From assembly GCA_900545815.1 (NCBI GenBank), contig URAM01000014.1, forward strand, positions 1 through 46,307: a DNA stretch of 46,307 nt, given 5' to 3'. Source of the DNA: an uncultured Eubacteriales bacterium. Lineage in GTDB: Bacteria > Bacillota > Clostridia > Oscillospirales > Oscillospiraceae. Positions 14,019 to 22,021 of this stretch are shown here, in pieces. The notes under the pieces are model-generated. The model searched no databases. It had not been told where the DNA came from and worked only from the letters and a program-made list of their open reading frames with translations. A program made the translations under genes and the position numbers. Every line of letters begins with the position of its first letter. Within the stretch, counting starts at the first letter, position 1.

Positions 14019-14714
14019 TCAGGGCATATAGGCTCTGGTGATGTTGGTGATGACACCGTTCTCCACGGTAACAGTGGTGTTGTTTTCGTTGAAACCGATG
14101 CTGTCCTCCTTCAGGGTGGTCATATCCTGAGCGGTCAGCTTCTTGTTGGCGTTTTCGGCGTTATCTACCAGCTCGAACTTGTCGCTCAAGGGCAGAGTAG
14201 CGGTGCCGACTTTCACATAGGTCTTGGCGTCATTTTCTTTCACCTGATAATAGGTGCCGCCGTCACCGGGGAACAGGGTGATGCCGCCCTTCTCGTAGCC
14301 GCCATTGATGGTCACGCCGCCGGCTTTGCGCTCTTTGACCTCGGTGACCTTGACGGTCTGACCGCCTGCGGTGAGGGTGTCACCAACCTTGAGCTGGCTC
14401 ACTTCCACGGCGTCGAACAGCTCCTGTTCGTAGACCTTCATGGTCAGGGTGATCTTGTCCCCGTCCTTTTTCACGTCAGCAGCGGCGAAGGAGACAGGGG
14501 CGGTGAAGCCCTCTTTGGGATGCTTCAGGTCCATGTTGGCCATGGCCATGGGCTGGGGCTTGATGTTCTTAGCCTGGGCGGCAGGCTCAGCGGACTGAGC
14601 GGCCGATGTGCTCTGGTTGGGCTGAGCGCTCTGTGCGCTACTGGTGGGGTTGGTGGAGCAGGCGGTCAGTGCGGTCAGACAAAGTGCAGTGACCAGAATT
14701 GTCAGTTTTTTCAT
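14019..14714 (-). CDS. Putative lipoprotein, unknown function
   Basis: The product has 231 residues. The N terminus MKKLTILVTALCLTALTAC is a lipoprotein signal with lipobox LTAC and the modified cysteine at 19. A Ser/Gln/Ala-rich linker (20-50) follows. Residues 55-231 look like one or two small beta domains, with VKVTEVKERKAGGVTINGGY and an ending VTVENGVITNITRAYMP. It has no enzyme motif. It would be anchored to the outer face of the membrane. The SD is AAAGGAG, and it has its own promoter. No family was recognised. Confidence 0.85.
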   Translation of the reverse strand: MKKLTILVTALCLTALTACSTNPTSSAQSAQPNQSTSAAQSAEPAAQAKNIKPQPMAMANMDLKHPKEGFTAPVSFAAADVKKDGDKITLTMKVYEQELFDAVEVSQLKVGDTLTAGGQTVKVTEVKERKAGGVTINGGYEKGGITLFPGDGGTYYQVKENDAKTYVKVGTATLPLSDKFELVDNAENANKKLTAQDMTTLKEDSIGFNENNTTVTVENGVITNITRAYMP

Positions 14715-14774
14715 TATATAAACTCCTTTCTAACGGTAAAAAGGGACGGGAAGGGGTTCCTTCCTGTGCTTGCT

Positions 14775-14803
14775 AGTCTACGATAAATTTTTGTTGTTCT
14801 CAA
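14775..14803 (-). promoter_or_regulatory. Promoter of the lipoprotein gene
   Basis: On the minus strand the -35 is TTGAGA (14803-14798), the spacer is 17 bases and the -10 is TAGACT (14780-14775). Confidence 0.65.
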
Positions 14804-14907
14804 GGAAGGTTTCCTTACAGTTTGTTTAAGGATGTGTTACAAACCAATGACCTGTCCGTAACTTCTTGTATTTTCAGAGGGCAGAAGGGGAAAATCTCCG
14901 TAAAAAC

Positions 14908-14936
14908 TTGACATTCCGCGGTGATTTCTCTATAAT
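14908..14936 (+). promoter_or_regulatory. Perfect consensus promoter of valS
   Basis: The -35 is TTGACA (14908-14913), the spacer is 17 bases and the -10 is TATAAT (14931-14936). Transcription would begin near 14943, just before the T-box leader. Confidence 0.93.
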
Positions 14937-14942
14937 ATGAAG

Positions 14943-15168
14943 CAATATTGCAAAAAACGAAGAAGGGAAGGAAGTACACACTCCATCCAGCCAAGAGACG
15001 GAGCGGTCGGTGGAAGCTCCGGTGGAGGATGTGGAAGGGTCGTCCCAGAGTTTCGGGTGTGAACCGCTCTGTAAGAGCGTTAGCGTCCGGCGTCCCCCTT
15101 GCGTTAAAGGGTTGAGTGCAGGCAGAAAAGACACTGCCTGAATTCAGGTGGTACCACGGACAAGTTTC
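14943..15168 (+). promoter_or_regulatory. T-box leader of valS (uncharged tRNA-Val sensor)
   Basis: The T-box sequence AGGTGGTACCACGGA lies at 15146-15160, directly before a terminator. Stem I starts around 14962 with AAGGAAGTA and includes the AGAGA bulge (14994-14998) and the apical GGTGGAA element. A candidate valine specifier is GTC, occurring twice in a row at 15039-15044 on the 3' side of stem I; I could not fold it fully. Uncharged tRNA-Val would stabilise the antiterminator and allow valS transcription. Confidence 0.9.
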
Positions 15169-15205
15169 GCCCTGAGCATAGGTTGCTATGCGCAGGGCTT
15201 TTTTT
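15169..15205 (+). terminator. T-box-controlled terminator before valS
   Basis: GCCCTG (15169-15174) pairs with CAGGGC (15193-15198), with an inner GCATA/TATGC stem, followed by seven T. It lies just after the T-box sequence and would be displaced by the antiterminator. Confidence 0.88.
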
Positions 15206-15237
15206 GTTTGTAACATACGAAGGAGTGAACGAACACA

Positions 15238-17865
15238 ATGGCAAAAGAACTACCAAAAGTATATGACCCCAAAGAAGTAGAATCTCGGATTTATGAGCAG
15301 TGGGAAGAAAGCGGCTGCTTCCGCGGTCACCGTGACCCGAACAAGAAGCCCTTCACCATCGTCATGCCTCCCCCTAACGTCACCGGCCAGCTCCACATGG
15401 GACACGCCATGGACGCCACCCTCCAGGACATCCTCATCCGCTTCAAGCGGATGCAGGGTTACGCCGCTCTGTGGGTTCCCGGCACTGACCACGCCGGCAT
15501 CGCCACCCAGATCAAGGTGGAAGAAGATCTGCGCGTCAACGAGGGCAAGACCCGCTACGACTTGGGCCGCAAAAAGTTCCTGGAACGGGTCTGGGCTTGG
15601 AAGGAAAAGTTCGGCAACCGCATCGTCCAGCAGCAGAAGAAGCTGGGCGCCTCCTGTGACTGGGAGCGTTCCCGCTTCACCATGGACGAGGGCTGCTCTA
15701 AGGCCGTGCGAGAGGTGTTCGTCTCCCTGTACGAAAAGGGGCTGATCTATCGGGGCAGCCGCATCATCAACTGGTGCCCCAACTGTGTCACAGCCCTGTC
15801 TGACGCCGAAGTGGAATATGTGGACAAGCCCGGCCACCTGTGGCATATGCGCTACCCGCTGACCGACGGCAGCGGCTACCTGGTAGTTGCCACCACCCGT
15901 CCCGAAACGATGATGGGCGACACCGGCGTGGCAGTCAACCCCAACGATGAACGGTACAAGGACTTGGTGGGCAAGACCTGCATCCTGCCCATCATGAACC
16001 GAGAGATCCCCATTGTGGCCGATGAATATGTGGAGATGGACTTCGGCACCGGCTGCGTCAAGATGACCCCTGCCCACGACCCCAATGACTTCGAGGTGGG
16101 GCTGCGCCACAACCTGGAGGTCATCCGCGTTCTGGACGACAACGGCAAGGTCAACGAGAACGGCGGCAAGTACAACGGTATGGATCGTTACGAGTGCCGG
16201 AAGGCGGTCGTAAAGGATTTGGAAGATCTGGGGCTGATGGAAAAGATCGAGGACTACAGCCACAACGTGGGCACCTGCTACCGTTGCCACAACGACGTGG
16301 AGCCCATCATCTCCGCCCAGTGGTTCGTCAAGATGGAACCCCTGGCTAAGGAGGCCATGCGAGTGGTTCGGGACGGCGAAGTGAAGTTCGTCCCCGAACG
16401 GTTTTCCAAGACCTATCTGAACTGGATGGAGAACGTCCACGACTGGTGCATCTCCCGTCAGCTCTGGTGGGGGCATCAGATCCCCGCTTGGTACTGCGAC
16501 GACTGCGGCGAGATCACCGTGGATCGGGAAGATCCCACCCAGTGCAAGCACTGCGGCAGCAAGAACATCCGTCGGGAGGAGGACGTGCTGGACACCTGGT
16601 TCTCCTCCGCCCTGTGGCCCTTCTCCACGTTGGGCTGGCCGGAAAAGACCCCCGATTTGGACTATTTCTATCCCACCGATGTGCTGGTCACCGGCTATGA
16701 CATCATCTTCTTCTGGGTGGCCAGAATGATCTTCTCCGGCTGTGAGCACACCGGAACCTATCCCTTCCACACCGTCTTTATCCATGGCCTGGTGCGGGAC
16801 AGCCAGGGCCGCAAGATGTCCAAGAGCCTGGGCAACGGCATCGACCCCTTGGAGATGATCGACCAGTACGGCTGCGATGCCCTCCGGTATAACCTCATCA
16901 CCGGCAACAGCCCTGGCAACGACACCCGTTTCTTCACGGAGAAGTGCGAGGCCATGCGGAACTTCTGCAATAAGATCTGGAACGCCTCCCGTTTCCTCCT
17001 GATGAACCTGACCATTGACCAGTGCAAGCTGCCCGAAAAGCTGGAGCTGGAGGACAAGTGGATCCTGCACAAGCTGAACAACGTCATCAGCGAAGTGACC
17101 ACCAACATGGAACACTACGAGCTGGGCGTGGCTGCACAGAAGCTGTACGACTTCATCTGGGACACCTATTGCGATTGGTATATCGAGCTGACCAAGTCCC
17201 GCCTGTCTGGTGAGGATCAGGCGGCCAAGGAACAGGCGCAGCAGGTGCTGTGCTACGTCCTGACCGACATCCTGAAAATGCTGCATCCCTTCATGCCCTT
17301 TATCTCCGAGGAGATCTGGCAGGCGCTGCCCCATGACGGCGACTTCCTCATGCTCCAGGATTGGCCTGTGGCGCAGGAGACGTTTGAATTCCCTGAGGAT
17401 GCGGAAGCCATGGAAAAGATCATGGCCGCCATCAAGGGCATCCGTGCCCGCCGCGCCGAGATGAATGTGGTTCCCTCTCGGAAGGCCGAGCTGCGCATTA
17501 CCACTGACCAGCCTGCCGTCTTCCAGCTGGGCATCCCCTTTATCCAGCGCTTGGCCTTCACCACCGACGTGACCATCACCAGCGAAGTGCCCGCCGACCT
17601 GAACGGTCTGGTCAGTGTCGTTACCGCCGATGCCAAGCTGTATATCCCCCTGGCTGAGCTGGTTGACCTGGACGCAGAGCGCAAGCGCCTGAGCAAGGAG
17701 CTGGAAAAGAAGAAGAAGTACCTGGGCGGCATCGAAAAGAAGCTGTCCAACGAAAAGTTCCTGGCCAAGGCTCCTGAGGACGTCATCCAGCGGGAGCGAG
17801 ACAACCTGGCCAAGGCTCAGAAGGAAATCCAGCAGCTGGAAAGCTCTCTGGCAGACCTGGGCTGA
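15238..17865 (+). CDS. valS: Valyl-tRNA synthetase
   Basis: The 875-residue class I enzyme attaches valine to tRNA-Val in the cytosol. It has the HIGH-type motif HMGH in PPNVTGQLHMGHAMD, the CP1 editing domain, a zinc-ribbon-like stretch CDDCGEITVD...CKHCGS, the KMSKS motif in GRKMSKSLGNG, the anticodon-binding domain, and the C-terminal ValRS coiled-coil arm (ELEKKKKYLGGIEKKL). The length is typical. The start ATG follows GAAGGAG. It is controlled by the upstream T-box. Confidence 0.98.
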   Translation: MAKELPKVYDPKEVESRIYEQWEESGCFRGHRDPNKKPFTIVMPPPNVTGQLHMGHAMDATLQDILIRFKRMQGYAALWVPGTDHAGIATQIKVEEDLRVNEGKTRYDLGRKKFLERVWAWKEKFGNRIVQQQKKLGASCDWERSRFTMDEGCSKAVREVFVSLYEKGLIYRGSRIINWCPNCVTALSDAEVEYVDKPGHLWHMRYPLTDGSGYLVVATTRPETMMGDTGVAVNPNDERYKDLVGKTCILPIMNREIPIVADEYVEMDFGTGCVKMTPAHDPNDFEVGLRHNLEVIRVLDDNGKVNENGGKYNGMDRYECRKAVVKDLEDLGLMEKIEDYSHNVGTCYRCHNDVEPIISAQWFVKMEPLAKEAMRVVRDGEVKFVPERFSKTYLNWMENVHDWCISRQLWWGHQIPAWYCDDCGEITVDREDPTQCKHCGSKNIRREEDVLDTWFSSALWPFSTLGWPEKTPDLDYFYPTDVLVTGYDIIFFWVARMIFSGCEHTGTYPFHTVFIHGLVRDSQGRKMSKSLGNGIDPLEMIDQYGCDALRYNLITGNSPGNDTRFFTEKCEAMRNFCNKIWNASRFLLMNLTIDQCKLPEKLELEDKWILHKLNNVISEVTTNMEHYELGVAAQKLYDFIWDTYCDWYIELTKSRLSGEDQAAKEQAQQVLCYVLTDILKMLHPFMPFISEEIWQALPHDGDFLMLQDWPVAQETFEFPEDAEAMEKIMAAIKGIRARRAEMNVVPSRKAELRITTDQPAVFQLGIPFIQRLAFTTDVTITSEVPADLNGLVSVVTADAKLYIPLAELVDLDAERKRLSKELEKKKKYLGGIEKKLSNEKFLAKAPEDVIQRERDNLAKAQKEIQQLESSLADLG

Positions 17866-17921
17866 GAAAAGTTTTGTGCCCCCGACGGAATTTGATAAAA
17901 TTTAACAGTCTTATCCACTAT

Positions 17922-17958
17922 AATCACCTTATACCCTTCGGGTATGAGGTGATTTTTT
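17922..17958 (+). terminator. Terminator of valS
   Basis: AATCACCTTATACC pairs with GGTATGAGGTGATT (17922-17935, 17941-17954) around a CTTCG loop, followed by T (17953-17958). It separates valS from the spoIIA operon. I found no convincing sigma-H or sigma-A promoter between it and spoIIAA. Confidence 0.85.
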
Positions 17959-17984
17959 CATGAATGACCCGTAGGAGGAAGGAA

Positions 17985-18002
17985 ATGCGAGGCGAGAACT
18001 GA
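17985..18002 (+). CDS. Possible 5-codon upstream ORF coupled to spoIIAA
   Basis: ATG CGA GGC GAG AAC TGA encodes only MRGEN. It stands at ideal distance from AGGAGG (17973-17978), and its TGA overlaps the spoIIAA ATG (TGATG). The spoIIAA start has no equally good ribosome binding site of its own. It may be a coupling device or a chance reading. Confidence 0.35.
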   Translation: MRGEN

Positions 18003-18322
18003 TGCCACTGAACGATACGATCACTGGACGAAATCTGATAATACAAATCACTGGAGAAGTAGACCACCATCGGGCGAAGGAGCTGATGCAGGAGATGGAG
18101 CGGAAGCTGGAGCTGTACTGCCCCAGCACCCTGACCCTAGACCTGTCCGGCGTGACCTTCATGGATTCCTCCGGCATTGCCGTCCTGCTGCGCGCCGATC
18201 GGCGGATGCGGGAGACAGAGGGGCACGTTGAGGTGGTCGGCGTGCCAGTACAGGCCGGACGGGTCTTGCAGGCGGCGGGGCTGCATAAGCTCATCCCCAT
18301 GGCCTTTGGAAGGAAGGAGTGA
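18002..18322 (+). CDS. spoIIAA: Anti-sigma F factor antagonist
   Basis: The 106-residue STAS-domain protein frees sigma-F by binding the anti-sigma factor SpoIIAB. The phosphorylation site is in FMDSSGIAVLL; S57 corresponds to Ser58 of B. subtilis SpoIIAA. The N terminus (ITGEVDHHRAKELM) is typical. The start is the ATG overlapping the stop of a five-codon upstream frame. It is the first gene of the classical spoIIAA-spoIIAB-sigF order. Confidence 0.95.
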   Translation: MPLNDTITGRNLIIQITGEVDHHRAKELMQEMERKLELYCPSTLTLDLSGVTFMDSSGIAVLLRADRRMRETEGHVEVVGVPVQAGRVLQAAGLHKLIPMAFGRKE

Positions 18323-18328
18323 GTACAT

Positions 18329-18775
18329 ATGAAACCCATCAATGAGGCAAAAGTGGAGTTTCTCAGCCGCAGCGCCAACGAAGGCTTTGCTCGGGCGGCA
18401 GCGGCCTGCTTTGCCGCCCAGATGGATCCCACCTTGGAAGAACTGGGAGACATCAAAACGGTGGTCTCCGAAGGGGTCACCAACGCCATCGTCCACGCTT
18501 ATCCGGACAAGCTGGGGAAGGTGATGCTGCGGATGCGCATCTATCCCAACAACCTATTAGAGATCGTCATTCGGGATTGGGGCGTGGGCATCCTGGATGT
18601 GGAACGGGCACGGGAACCTATGTACACCACCGGCGGAGCAGAGCGGAGCGGGATGGGGTTCACCATTATGGAGAGCTTTATGGACTCGTTAAAGGTGCGT
18701 TCCCAGACGGGAAAGGGGACGACCTTGACCCTCCGGCGAAAGATCTCCCACCGGCTCCCTAAGAACGGCGAATGA
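18329..18775 (+). CDS. spoIIAB: Anti-sigma F factor (serine kinase)
   Basis: The 148-residue GHKL-fold protein holds sigma-F inactive and phosphorylates SpoIIAA. The ATP-binding boxes are visible: N box VVSEGVTNAIVHAYP, G1 IRDWGVGI, G2 ERSGMGFTIM. The SD is AAGGAGTGAG. It starts 6 bases after spoIIAA and overlaps sigF by four bases (ATGA). Confidence 0.96.
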   Translation: MKPINEAKVEFLSRSANEGFARAAAACFAAQMDPTLEELGDIKTVVSEGVTNAIVHAYPDKLGKVMLRMRIYPNNLLEIVIRDWGVGILDVERAREPMYTTGGAERSGMGFTIMESFMDSLKVRSQTGKGTTLTLRRKISHRLPKNGE

Positions 18776-19476
18776 TCTCCGAACAGAAGGATTTGCTGGC
18801 GGCGGCCAAGGATGGCGATCGGGAAGCCTGTCAGGAGATCATCCACACCAACGACCGGCTCATCTGGAGCATCGTCCAGCGGTATACCGGACGGGGAGTG
18901 GAGCTGGAAGATCTGTTCCAGCTGGGCTGCATCGGCTTTTTGAAGGCCATTCAGGGCTTTGATCCGGACTACGGCACCTGCTTCTCCACCTACGCTGTTC
19001 CCAAGATCGCTGGGGAGATCCGGCGCTTTTTACGGGACGATGGCGCAGTAAAGGTCAGCCGCAGCATCAAAGAGCAGGCCGGCAAGCTCTACGCCGCACG
19101 GGAGCGGCTGCGGGTGCAGCTGGGGCGGGACGCCACGGTGGGGGAGCTGTCCCAGGAGACGGGGCTGGAGATTGAGGTCATCGCCTCCATCGACACCGCC
19201 ACCGCCCAGGTGGCCTCCCTCCAGGCGGAGACGGCGGAGGGGCTCACGTTGGAGTCTGCCCTAGGGGACAACGGGATGGAGGAGAGCCTGGTGGAGCAGA
19301 TCGCCCTTCGGGACGCCATCGCCAGCCTGCCTCAGCGGGAGCGGATGGTCATCGTCCTGCGCTACTATCGCAGCTTCACCCAGGAGCGGACGGCGCGGGT
19401 CATCGGCGTCAGCCAGGTGCAGGTCAGCCGTATCGAGCGCAAGGCCGTCCAGCACCTGCGGGAGAAACTCCTCTAG
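18772..19476 (+). CDS. sigF: RNA polymerase sigma-F factor (early forespore)
   Basis: A 234-residue sigma-70-family factor. Region 2 contains LEDLFQLGCIGFLKAIQGFDPDYGTCFSTYAVPKI (key -10 binding helix GCIGFLKAIQ), region 3 lies around SRSIKEQAG, and region 4 is LPQRERMVIVLRYY followed by an HTH with GVSQVQVSRIERKA. As the third gene of the spoIIA operon it is sigma-F, not sigma-G. This is clear evidence of a spore-forming lineage. Confidence 0.96.
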   Translation: MISEQKDLLAAAKDGDREACQEIIHTNDRLIWSIVQRYTGRGVELEDLFQLGCIGFLKAIQGFDPDYGTCFSTYAVPKIAGEIRRFLRDDGAVKVSRSIKEQAGKLYAARERLRVQLGRDATVGELSQETGLEIEVIASIDTATAQVASLQAETAEGLTLESALGDNGMEESLVEQIALRDAIASLPQRERMVIVLRYYRSFTQERTARVIGVSQVQVSRIERKAVQHLREKLL

Positions 19477-19481
19477 GCAGG

Positions 19482-19510
19482 TTGCGGACAGGCGGCCGGT
19501 CTGCTATAAT
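19482..19510 (+). promoter_or_regulatory. Promoter of the HAD phosphatase gene
   Basis: The -35 is TTGCGG (19482-19487), the spacer is 17 bases and the -10 is TATAAT (19505-19510) with an upstream TG (extended -10). Confidence 0.75.
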
Positions 19511-19542
19511 GCTTCCAAAGAACCAATGTTGGAGGGATTTGT

Positions 19543-20190
19543 ATGGCTTACGATGTGGTCATTTTCGACCTGGACGGCACCTTGCTGGATACCTTGGACG
19601 ACCTGATGGACAGCTGCAACTACGCCCTGTCCACCATCGGCGCACCGCCCCGCACCCGGGCGGAGATCCGCCGATTTGTGGGCAACGGTATCCGCAATCT
19701 GATGCTCCAAGCAGTGCCGGATGGGGCGGACAACCCGAAATTTGAGCAGGCTTATGAGACAATGCAGACCTGGTACAAGGCGCACAATCAGATCAAGACT
19801 GCCCCCTATCCTGGCGTGCAGCGGCTCATCCGCACGCTAAAGCAACAGGGCGTCCCTATGGCGGTGGTGTCCAACAAGCCGGATGCCTCCGTACAGATGC
19901 TGGTGGAGCAGTGGTTTCCGGAGATCACTTTCGGTCTGGGGGAACGGGAAGGTCTGCGCCGGAAGCCGGAGCGGGATATGGTGGATTACGCCATTGCGCA
20001 GCTGGGGCAGACGGGCAAAAAAACGGTGTATGTAGGCGATTCCGAGGTAGACTTGACCACAGCCGCCAATGCCGGACTGGACTGCATCTCCGTCACCTGG
20101 GGCTTCCGAGATCGGGCGCTGCTGGTGGAACGGGGAGGCAAACAGTTTGCCGACACCGCGGAGGAGCTGCTGCGGCTCATCCAGGGATAA
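19543..20190 (+). CDS. HAD-family phosphatase (phosphoglycolate-phosphatase-like)
   Basis: The 215-residue HAD hydrolase has motif I FDLDGTLLDT (D9 nucleophile, D11 acid/base), a helical cap (about 16-85), motif II VVSNKPD, a conserved lysine in RKPERD, and motif IV YVGDSEVDL. The layout fits the Gph/PpaX branch, which hydrolyses small phosphate esters; the substrate cannot be read from sequence. The SD is GGAGGG. It is a single-gene unit with its own promoter and terminator. Confidence 0.88.
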   Translation: MAYDVVIFDLDGTLLDTLDDLMDSCNYALSTIGAPPRTRAEIRRFVGNGIRNLMLQAVPDGADNPKFEQAYETMQTWYKAHNQIKTAPYPGVQRLIRTLKQQGVPMAVVSNKPDASVQMLVEQWFPEITFGLGEREGLRRKPERDMVDYAIAQLGQTGKKTVYVGDSEVDLTTAANAGLDCISVTWGFRDRALLVERGGKQFADTAEELLRLIQG

Positions 20191-20204
20191 TTTGAGACAC
20201 AAGG

Positions 20205-20244
20205 AAAGGGAAGGAGACCGAAGACACGGTTTCCTTCCCCTTTT
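20205..20244 (+). terminator. Terminator of the HAD gene
   Basis: AAAGGGAAGGAGACCG (20205-20220) pairs with CGGTTTCCTTCCCCTTT (20227-20243), with one wobble and one bulge, then a T-rich stretch. Confidence 0.75.
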
Positions 20245-20308
20245 CGCATTTTTGATTGAAAAAACGGTCAAATACGGATGGAATCAGAAACCTTGTGCAA
20301 CTTATGGA

Positions 20309-20337
20309 TTGATAGTGTACATAAAGTGTAGTATAAT
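20309..20337 (+). promoter_or_regulatory. Promoter of the MATE gene
   Basis: The -35 is TTGATA (20309-20314), the spacer is 17 bases and the -10 is TATAAT (20332-20337). Confidence 0.8.
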
Positions 20338-20383
20338 GACCGTCTATGAGTGATAGAAAGATGAAACAAGGAGGGATTTCCCT

Positions 20384-21811
20384 ATGGAACAAGAGAAGAC
20401 CCTGCCCCGGGAGAATAAGATGGGGGTCATGGATGAGAACAAATTGCTCATCACCATGGCACTCCCCCTCATCATCTCCATGCTGGTTCAGGCTTGTTAT
20501 AATATCGTAGACAGCGTTTTTGTGGCCATGATCAGCGAGGATGCTTTGACCGCAGTTTCCTTGGCCTTCCCCATTCAGACCATCATGATCGCCTTGGGCG
20601 TGGGCACCGGCGTGGGCATCAACGCAACCCTGTCCAAAGCGCTGGGGGAGAAAAATTTCACAAAGGCCAATAAAGCTGCCGCCAATGGCGTCTTCTTAGC
20701 CATGTGCAGCTTTTTTGTCAGCATCCTCATTGGCCTCTTTGTGGCGCGCCCCTTCTACATGGTGCAGGTCAGCGAGAATTTGCAGATCGTCAACGATGGT
20801 GTCACCTACCTGCGCATCTGCTGCTGCTTCAGCTTGGGCATCTATGTGGAGATCACCTTCGAGCGGCTCATGCAGGGCACCGGCCGCACCATCTACAGTA
20901 TGTTCACCCAGCTGGCCGGCGCGATCACCAACATCATCTTAGATCCGCTGATGATCTTCGGCATCGGCCCCTTCCCTGAAATGGGGGTGGCAGGTGCTGC
21001 CGCTGCCACTGTCATCGGACAGTGGGTGGCTGGCATCCTGGGCATCATCCTGAACGCCAAGAAGAACCCAGAGATCCAGGTGCATTTGAAAGAGATCTTC
21101 CGGCCAGACCCGAAGATCATCGGTCACATCTACGCTGTGGGCATCCCGTCCATCATCATGTCCGCCATCGGCAGCGTCATGACCTTTGGCATGGACTTGA
21201 TCCTGGTCGGTTTCACAACCACCGCTGTGGCAGTCTTTGGCGCTTATTTCAAACTGCAATCCTTTTTCTTCATGCCTGTCTTTGGCATGAATAACGCCCT
21301 GGTGCCCATCATCGCCTACAACTACGGCGCGCGAAAGAAGGCACGGGTCATCAAGACCATCAAGCTAGGCATCCGCTATGCCATGTGTTTTATGCTGGTG
21401 GGAATGCTGCTGTTCGAGCTGTTCCCTCAGGTTCTGCTGGGAATGTTCAGCCCCTCAGAGGATATGCTGGCCATCGGGATTCCCGCCCTGCGGAAGATCG
21501 CAGTTCATTTCCCAGTGGCGGCCGTGTGTATCATCCTCATCACCACACTCCAGGCGCTGGGCAAGGCGATGTTCAGTATGCTGGTCTCCATTGGCCGTCA
21601 GTTGGTGGTGTTGCTTCCGGCGGCCTATATCCTGGCAAAGGTGGGGGGGCTCCACGTTGTCTGGTGGTCTTTCCCCATTGCGGAGGCCATGTCCCTGGCG
21701 CTGTGTACTAGCTTTTTCTTCCACGTCAAACGCACCATCATCGACCCGCTGGATCACCCAGTCACCGCCGACCTGCAAGAGGTGGCAGATCGAGAATCGG
21801 TGCAGTGCTGA
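20384..21811 (+). CDS. MATE-family multidrug/metabolite exporter
   Basis: The 475-residue membrane protein has about 12 hydrophobic segments in two homologous halves. The first half has IISMLVQACYNIVDSVFVAM and the GVGTGVGINATLSKALGE loop. The second half has FGMDLILVGFTTTAVAVFGA, FFMPVFGMNNALVPIIAYNYGA and an Ala/Leu-rich end. MATE proteins export drugs or metabolites in exchange for Na+ or H+. The SD is AAGGAGGG. Both termini are charged and cytoplasmic. No adjacent regulator is seen; the substrate is unknown. Confidence 0.93.
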   Translation: MEQEKTLPRENKMGVMDENKLLITMALPLIISMLVQACYNIVDSVFVAMISEDALTAVSLAFPIQTIMIALGVGTGVGINATLSKALGEKNFTKANKAAANGVFLAMCSFFVSILIGLFVARPFYMVQVSENLQIVNDGVTYLRICCCFSLGIYVEITFERLMQGTGRTIYSMFTQLAGAITNIILDPLMIFGIGPFPEMGVAGAAAATVIGQWVAGILGIILNAKKNPEIQVHLKEIFRPDPKIIGHIYAVGIPSIIMSAIGSVMTFGMDLILVGFTTTAVAVFGAYFKLQSFFFMPVFGMNNALVPIIAYNYGARKKARVIKTIKLGIRYAMCFMLVGMLLFELFPQVLLGMFSPSEDMLAIGIPALRKIAVHFPVAAVCIILITTLQALGKAMFSMLVSIGRQLVVLLPAAYILAKVGGLHVVWWSFPIAEAMSLALCTSFFFHVKRTIIDPLDHPVTADLQEVADRESVQC

Positions 21812-21815
21812 ATTG

Positions 21816-21854
21816 TCTCACATGATTCTGGCTGAATGCCGGAATCATATGAGA
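21816..21854. other. Long stem-loop after the MATE gene
   Basis: TCTCACATGATTCTGGC (21816-21832) pairs with GCCGGAATCATATGAGA (21838-21854) with one mismatch and a five-base loop. No T tract follows, so it is not a standard terminator. It could be an RNA-stabilising 3' structure or a protein site. The true terminator lies at 21928. Confidence 0.5.
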
Positions 21855-21927
21855 AGTGAACCAGCGGAGTGCGTGCATATACCAGACTGCAAATTCAGAA
21901 AAAATGCCCGTATGTTTCTGAAACGAG

Positions 21928-21958
21928 CCGTGAAGTTGCGAAAACTTCACGGTTTTTT
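21928..21958 (+). terminator. Terminator after the MATE gene
   Basis: CCGTGAAGTT (21928-21937) pairs with AACTTCACGG (21943-21952), followed by six T (21953-21958). Confidence 0.88.
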
Positions 21959-22021
21959 GATGAAAGCAGGTGCGATTTGTGGTATCGTGGAACAAAATGT
22001 CTCAGCAAGAGGTGAAAGACC

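Noticed and set aside
17902..17924. TTAACA ... TATAAT as a promoter for spoIIAA
   Set aside because: The spacer is 11 bases and the -10 box overlaps the valS terminator stem; no sigma-H pattern (AGGAATT..GAAT) was found either.
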